From: SIG636 sp045535465
Lineage (GTDB): Bacteria > Bacillota > Clostridia > Oscillospirales > CAG-382
Direction of reading: 5' to 3'
DNA: 9,340 nt
NCBI GenBank assembly: GCA_045535465.1
Contig: JAZSLS010000031.1
Span: 1-9,340 of the forward strand
The notes beneath the pieces are model-generated. The model was not told the origin of the DNA, did no database searches, and saw only the letters and a program-made list of their open reading frames with translations. The translations under genes were made by a program, and so were the position numbers. Every line of letters begins with the position of its first letter. The stretch's first letter is position 1. Shown here one piece after another: positions 6,961-9,340 of the stretch.

Positions 6961-7644
6961 TCAAGTATAAATGATTACTTCATTTGTTTTTTTCTTGCGT
7001 AAATATAGCTTTAACGGCAATCCCAACTTGCTTTTTAAGGCTTGGCGCGGACAGGCTTCAACACACCTTAGGCATCGAATACAATTACTGTTTGTTTTGC
7101 CTAGTTTTATCGCTCCAAAGGAGCAACGCTCAGCACAAAGATTACAGCCATTGCAATCTACACTTTTTTGTATCGTGATCCCAAGTCTGCTTCTTAGTTT
7201 GGGGAAAATATCAGCCAAAGGATTTTTATAGAGCTTTGGGAGTTGAATATATGAAGGCTCTTTGATTTTTTCAACGATGGGCTTTAATTTATCAAAATCA
7301 CAGAAAACATCATCATTGTCTATGTAGGAGTGCTTTGTAGGGATATACGCTCCTGCAACAATATTCTTTTGATAGCTTCTTTGAATTTCATATAACACAT
7401 TCCCACAGCACATTTTTCCGTAGGTAGCGACAACCGTTAGATTTTCAACCGATATATTCTTTAAAAAATTCTTTACAATATCGGGAATATTTTGACAGTG
7501 CACAGGAAATACAAGAACGAGATTTTGATAATGCTCCGCACATTTTGTTTCCATATCTGCAAGCGGATATCCTAATTGATTTGCAAAGTACGCCGCGATT
7601 GCCTTGCTCTGCCCTGTATTTGAATAAAAGACGACTGCGTTCAT
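6961..7644 (-). CDS. EFR1-type flavodoxin/ferredoxin fusion electron carrier
   Basis: The product (227 aa) is a cytosolic redox protein. An N-terminal flavodoxin-like domain has the FMN phosphate loop YSNTGQS (7-13) and the strand NLVLVFPVHCQNIP (41-54). A C-terminal bacterial ferredoxin domain carries two complete CxxCxxCxxxC sets: Cys164, 167, 170, 174 and Cys188, 191, 194, 198, the last followed by Pro. This matches the EFR1 family (flavodoxin domain plus 2[4Fe-4S] ferredoxin) found in anaerobes, whose redox partners are mostly unknown. The start at 7644 overlaps the PP-loop stop by 4 bases (ATGA), and GGGAG lies 11 bases upstream. A longer in-frame start at 7674 lies inside the upstream gene and is rejected. 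It is AT-rich (15 of 60 G+C in 7441-7500). Confidence 0.88.
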   Translation of the reverse strand: MNAVVFYSNTGQSKAIAAYFANQLGYPLADMETKCAEHYQNLVLVFPVHCQNIPDIVKNFLKNISVENLTVVATYGKMCCGNVLYEIQRSYQKNIVAGAYIPTKHSYIDNDDVFCDFDKLKPIVEKIKEPSYIQLPKLYKNPLADIFPKLRSRLGITIQKSVDCNGCNLCAERCSFGAIKLGKTNSNCIRCLRCVEACPRQALKSKLGLPLKLYLRKKKTNEVIIYT

Positions 7645-9029
7645 TGCTTTATGTACTCCCGCATGATTGCGCACTCGGGTATTTCATCAAGCGAAAAGCC
7701 AAGCGAGGCTTTTAACTCCGCCAATGCATCCTCTCTCGACAAATTATTGCTTCGGCTGGCGATCGCAATCTCAAGTGCGCTGAATGGAATCATCGTACTT
7801 CTCATATGATAAAATCTTGCAAATTGCGAATGCTCCTTGCATTTTTCAATTTTACAGCTTGTATGTAAGCCTTTATCAACTTCCTCGGGCGCAACCCAAC
7901 CGCACTCTCGGATGATAGTATCCTTTATTTTTCTCCACTCATAAACGCCACCGCATATTTTATCAAAATCCACTTGCACAAATGCGGGAATATTGCCCGA
8001 CCAAGAGGACGAACGGATCGCTCTTTTTAAAGGATTTAGGATATTGGGAACTTCCTTGATGGCTTCGCAGATGTTATAGACGAGTTGGTTGGAATATCCT
8101 GCCAAATTCTTAATCTTACTATCGCCGTATGCGAGCTGCTTCATCGTGGCAAGGGTATGGAATTGCCCCTTTCTCAACGGTGGATGAAGTGTTAAAATTC
8201 GACCGCAGTTCAGGAAGAAATTCAGGAATTTGTTTTTCGGAAACGTGTAAGCAATTTGAGGTGCCATATGATTGAAATATAAGCCGAGCAACTGTGCGGG
8301 CTCGTTTCCCGCAACGAAATATGGTACTTTGTTTGCAACAAGCTCGGGATAAAACAACATATACGCAAGAGAGGGACAGGCACAGGTATTTTCGCTCAAA
8401 GAGTACAGTTTTTTATATGTTTTCCTTAAATCGTCATTTGAAATTTTTCGGCTGATAAATTCAACCGAATCAAGCAATTGTTTGGCATTTTCAATGCTTT
8501 TCTTTGCGCATTCGGACATATAGGGAATTTCCCAAGTAAGCGCCAAAACGCGAAGATTTAACACTTTTGACAAATAATACAGTAAGTATGTAGAATCCTT
8601 GCCTCCCGTATAAAACACGGCAACGTCAAAGCGCGACTTCTTTGCTCTTGGGAATGTATTCATGATTGGAAGGATGCTTTTCAGATTTTTTGTCTTTTCT
8701 GCGGATTGACAGATCGGACATTTGCCCTCTGCATCAAATTCGATACCCGGAATCATAAAATCGTTTGCTATACAAGTTGTGCAAAATCTTGCTTCGTCCA
8801 AATTAGAAGGAATTACTCTCTTACTTTCGAATTTCACAATCTGTGCACCAATGAGATTTTTCAATATGCTAATTTCGTCATCTGTCAAATCACAGGGGAG
8901 CTTTTCAACGATAGTTTTTTGCTTCTTGGTAAGTTTAACAGCATTTTTGAACATATTGGGCTGATTCCTCAAACCATAGTATCTCAAAACGTCGTCTTCA
9001 AACTTCCATCTGCTTTGAATATCGTACAT
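7641..9029 (-). CDS. PP-loop ATP pyrophosphatase, N-acetyl-sugar-amidotransferase-like (WbpG-type)
   Basis: The product (462 aa) is an adenine-nucleotide alpha-hydrolase that should activate a substrate by adenylation. A zinc-ribbon-like start has CTTC (83-86) and CPIC (104-107) flanking PGIEFDAEG, the arrangement in WbpG-type amidotransferases of surface-polysaccharide synthesis. The PP-loop is FYTGGKDSTYLLYYL (139-153), with TGGKDS for the usual SGGKDS. Further Cys pairs are CAC (216-218) and SCKIEKC (391-397) before KEHSQFARFYH. The C-terminal SNNLSREDALAELK (428-441) also resembles the WbpG tail. No HisH/HisF-like glutaminase partners are nearby, so amide transfer is uncertain; thiolation or ligation are alternatives. 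AAAGGAG lies 5 bases before the ATG, and the longer ORF start at 9104 is rejected. It is AT-rich (16 of 60 G+C in 8401-8460). Confidence 0.8.
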   Translation of the reverse strand: MYDIQSRWKFEDDVLRYYGLRNQPNMFKNAVKLTKKQKTIVEKLPCDLTDDEISILKNLIGAQIVKFESKRVIPSNLDEARFCTTCIANDFMIPGIEFDAEGKCPICQSAEKTKNLKSILPIMNTFPRAKKSRFDVAVFYTGGKDSTYLLYYLSKVLNLRVLALTWEIPYMSECAKKSIENAKQLLDSVEFISRKISNDDLRKTYKKLYSLSENTCACPSLAYMLFYPELVANKVPYFVAGNEPAQLLGLYFNHMAPQIAYTFPKNKFLNFFLNCGRILTLHPPLRKGQFHTLATMKQLAYGDSKIKNLAGYSNQLVYNICEAIKEVPNILNPLKRAIRSSSWSGNIPAFVQVDFDKICGGVYEWRKIKDTIIRECGWVAPEEVDKGLHTSCKIEKCKEHSQFARFYHMRSTMIPFSALEIAIASRSNNLSREDALAELKASLGFSLDEIPECAIMREYIKQ

Positions 9030-9053
9030 AGTAACTCCTTTCTTCTTCAATAT

Positions 9054-9083
9054 GTTATACCGTACTGATGTAAATTGAACTTT
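9054..9083 (-). promoter_or_regulatory. Promoter-proximal shared block, copy 2 (PP-loop/EFR1 pair)
   Basis: On the minus strand AAAGTT, 18 bases, TATAAC, ending 24 bases before the PP-loop start codon. Conserved positions with 6720-6749 include TTTACA, CAGT and GTATAAC. It is the only promoter candidate seen for the two-gene unit. Confidence 0.5.
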
Positions 9084-9211
9084 CGAGTATTGCTCAAAAC
9101 TCACATTTGTCCCAATGCAAAATTAGGGCATTTTTTGATTTTGAACACCGATTTTTTCGAAAATTTCTCCTCTAACCAATCAAAAAGGCTCGAATTCACC
9201 AATTTTAAGCC

Positions 9212-9242
9212 GGTTTTGGCTCATCTTCGGATGAGACAAACC
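9212..9242. other. Hairpin with UUCG tetraloop adjoining repeat copy B
   Basis: CTCATC (9220-9225) and GATGAG (9230-9235) close a TTCG tetraloop, and an outer GGTTT (9212-9216) can pair with AAACC (9238-9242) across a small internal loop. The especially stable UUCG loop forms on the plus strand. No T-tract follows. It occupies the same place relative to the repeat as the unrelated hairpin at 6796-6831. Confidence 0.55.
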
Positions 9243-9317
9243 AGACGCTCCACATGGGTCATAAGGTCAAAAGGTATATTTTTACGCCAAAAACAGGGGT
9301 TGTAAAGCCAAAAGGTA
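9241..9317. repeat. Short repeat, copy B (two related units, 41-base period)
   Basis: AAAAGGTATATTTT occurs twice, 41 bases apart, inside a stretch that matches copy A without gaps. In the shared frame the plus strand reads ATG GGT CAT AAG from 9254 and stays open to the window edge, but no ribosome binding site precedes it. With copy A it brackets the PP-loop/EFR1 pair in direct orientation. Confidence 0.75.
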
Positions 9318-9340
9318 TATTTTACACATCAAAAATTACT

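Larger units (their letters stand above)
9030..9340. other. Right-end intergenic region
   Basis: No credible gene is seen. From left to right it holds the ribosome binding site and promoter block of the PP-loop gene, an AT-rich stretch (9085-9205), a UUCG-loop hairpin (9212-9242) and repeat copy B running close to the window edge. ACATTTGTCCC occurs here (9103-9113) and also before repeat copy A (6919-6929), a further hint that the two intergenic regions are related. Confidence 0.6.

Noticed and set aside
9075..9305. Plus-strand 76-codon open frame at the right end
   Set aside because: It crosses the PP-loop promoter, the UUCG hairpin and repeat copy B in a frame different from that shared by the repeat copies, and has no ribosome binding site.
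6819..9317. CRISPR array suggested by repeated AAAAGGTATATTTT units
   Set aside because: There are only two units per copy at a 41-base period, with related rather than unique intervening sequence, and no cas genes.

Overview
The window looks like a chromosomal piece of an anaerobic, probably gut-associated Clostridia-type Firmicute. The reasons are a membrane-anchored HtrA protease together with a WalJ-type metallo-hydrolase, a flavodoxin/2[4Fe-4S] (EFR1-type) protein, a galactokinase with the GNHTDH signature that I associate with Clostridia, and AGGAG-type ribosome binding sites. The genus cannot be named from sequence alone.

Positions 1-469 hold no convincing gene. They contain a strong terminator (50-79) inside a ~150-base dispersed repeat (50-201), two back-to-back hairpins (201-249), and a near-consensus promoter (324-352). 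Positions 470-5299 are a tight plus-strand, four-gene operon: HtrA-like serine protease, glycerate 2-kinase, divergent galactokinase, and WalJ-type MBL hydrolase. The gaps are 24 bases, a 4-base overlap and 1 base. HtrA and WalJ are neighbours in the wal operon of bacilli; here the pair is kept without walRK in view and has two sugar-acid/sugar kinases between them. A second, inverted copy of the left repeat (5297-5423) closes the operon and supplies the walJ stop codon and a terminator.

Positions 5443-9029 are all minus strand: a small ACT-domain protein, a protein with weak resemblance to uracil-DNA glycosylases, and a translationally coupled pair (4-base ATGA overlap) of a PP-loop ATP pyrophosphatase and an EFR1-type flavodoxin-ferredoxin. 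The pair is clearly AT-richer than the HtrA operon in the lines I counted. A short repeat family occurs three times (5857-5892, 6819-6895, 9241-9317), at the upstream side of each minus-strand transcription unit, and keeps a common reading frame. The glycosylase-like gene and the PP-loop pair also share a 30-base promoter-proximal block (24 of 30 identical) at nearly the same distance from their start codons, which suggests common control.

The best candidate for an undescribed system is the coupled PP-loop ATPase plus low-potential electron carrier, perhaps co-regulated with the glycosylase-like gene. Its substrate cannot be read from the sequence.
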